Assembly: GCA_903871435.1 (NCBI GenBank)
Contig: CAIQGU010000125.1
Coordinates: 1-5,913 of the forward strand
Origin: an uncultured Burkholderiales bacterium
GTDB taxonomy: Bacteria; Pseudomonadota; Gammaproteobacteria; Burkholderiales; Burkholderiaceae_F
DNA: 5,913 bases
Direction of reading: 5' to 3'
This document shows, piece after piece, positions 5,602 through 5,913 of this stretch. The notes under the pieces were generated by a model, which searched no databases, was not told the DNA's origin, and saw only the letters and a list, made by a program, of their open reading frames with translations. The number at the start of each line of letters is the position of its first letter. The first letter of the stretch is position 1. Both the position numbers and the translations under genes were made by a program.

Positions 5602-5913
5602 TCAGGCCCCCAGCAGCTGGTGCACCAGCAGCCCGATGACCGCCAGCAGGAAGGCCGACGCGAGGAACTCGGGCACCCGGAAGATGCGCATCTTGGCGCT
5701 GATGGTTTCTATCAGCGCAAGGGTGGCGCCGCCGATGGTCAGCTTGAAGACCAGCACCGGCAGGGCAGTGATCATGGCCAGCGGCGTGGCGATCTCCGCT
5801 ATGCCCCACGGGAAGAACAACGCCAGGCCAATACACGAATACGCGAACAACGGGAGCGCCGCGGCCCACTCCAGTATGGCCAGGTGCCGGCCGGAATATT
5901 CCAGCAGCAGCGC
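5602..5913 (-). CDS. hyfC: HyfC/NuoH-like membrane subunit, C-terminal part (5' end outside window)
   Basis: The C-terminal 103 residues of a NuoH/HycD/HyfC-type subunit, the membrane protein that connects the peripheral arm to the ion-translocating subunits. The frame is open to the window edge. The visible start reads ALLLEYSGRHLAILEWAAAL, the LEYSGR.LA..EWA signature typical of HycD/HyfC proteins. Three hydrophobic segments follow, with a charged loop ALIETISAKMRIFRVPEFL between the last two, another HyfC/HycD hallmark. A TTG at 5850 lies in the middle of conserved sequence and is not a start. The full family length is about 300-320 residues, so roughly two thirds are missing. It ends with TGA two bases before hyfE, indicating one transcription unit. 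A HyfB-like antiporter subunit would be expected further upstream, outside the window. Confidence 0.9.
   Translation of the reverse strand, partial: ALLLEYSGRHLAILEWAAALPLFAYSCIGLALFFPWGIAEIATPLAMITALPVLVFKLTIGGATLALIETISAKMRIFRVPEFLASAFLLAVIGLLVHQLLGA

Noticed and set aside
5600..5869. A 90-residue N-terminal extension of hyfE
   Set aside because: It is an out-of-frame reading of the HyfC-like gene. The HyfE family N-terminus is at the ATG at 5599, two bases after the HyfC stop.

Overview
The window looks like chromosome of a high-GC proteobacterium, most likely beta- or gammaproteobacterial. The evidence is GC-rich coding with strong third-position GC, tightly packed same-strand genes, an OmpR-type two-component pair, and an intergenic palindrome of the dispersed type known from many proteobacterial genomes. 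No marker gene allows a genus call.

Layout. Positions 1-317 (+) hold the C-terminal ATP-binding end of a sensor histidine kinase that starts outside the window. A complete OmpR/PhoB-family response regulator (314-1000, -) faces it tail to tail, and their stop codons overlap by 4 bases. A 147-base gap (1001-1147) follows, with an AT-rich patch just upstream of the regulator. The rest of the window is one minus-strand operon. In transcription order it encodes a NuoH/HyfC-like membrane subunit (5602-5913, 5' end outside the window), a HyfE-like membrane subunit (4925-5599), a HyfF-like antiporter-type subunit (3376-4845), a HyfG-like NuoC-NuoD fusion 'large subunit' (1666-3333) and a HyfI-like NuoB-type iron-sulfur subunit (1148-1666). 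No gap is larger than 79 bases. The largest holds a perfect 21-bp-arm inverted repeat.

The encoded proteins form a membrane arm plus a peripheral arm, built like the group 4 [NiFe]-hydrogenase / complex I superfamily. The large subunit, however, lacks all four cysteines that hold the [NiFe] centre: they are Ser, Thr, Ser and Asn here. The small subunit keeps its 4Fe-4S cysteine set. The assembly is therefore best called an energy-converting hydrogenase-related (Ehr) complex rather than a hydrogenase, despite the 'hydrogenase-4' names such genes usually receive. Its reaction is not established by the sequence. No HyfD-like second antiporter subunit and no HyfH-like ferredoxin subunit lie at their usual operon positions, so the complex appears compact. 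The two-component genes next to the operon are plausible regulators, but nothing in the window proves that link.
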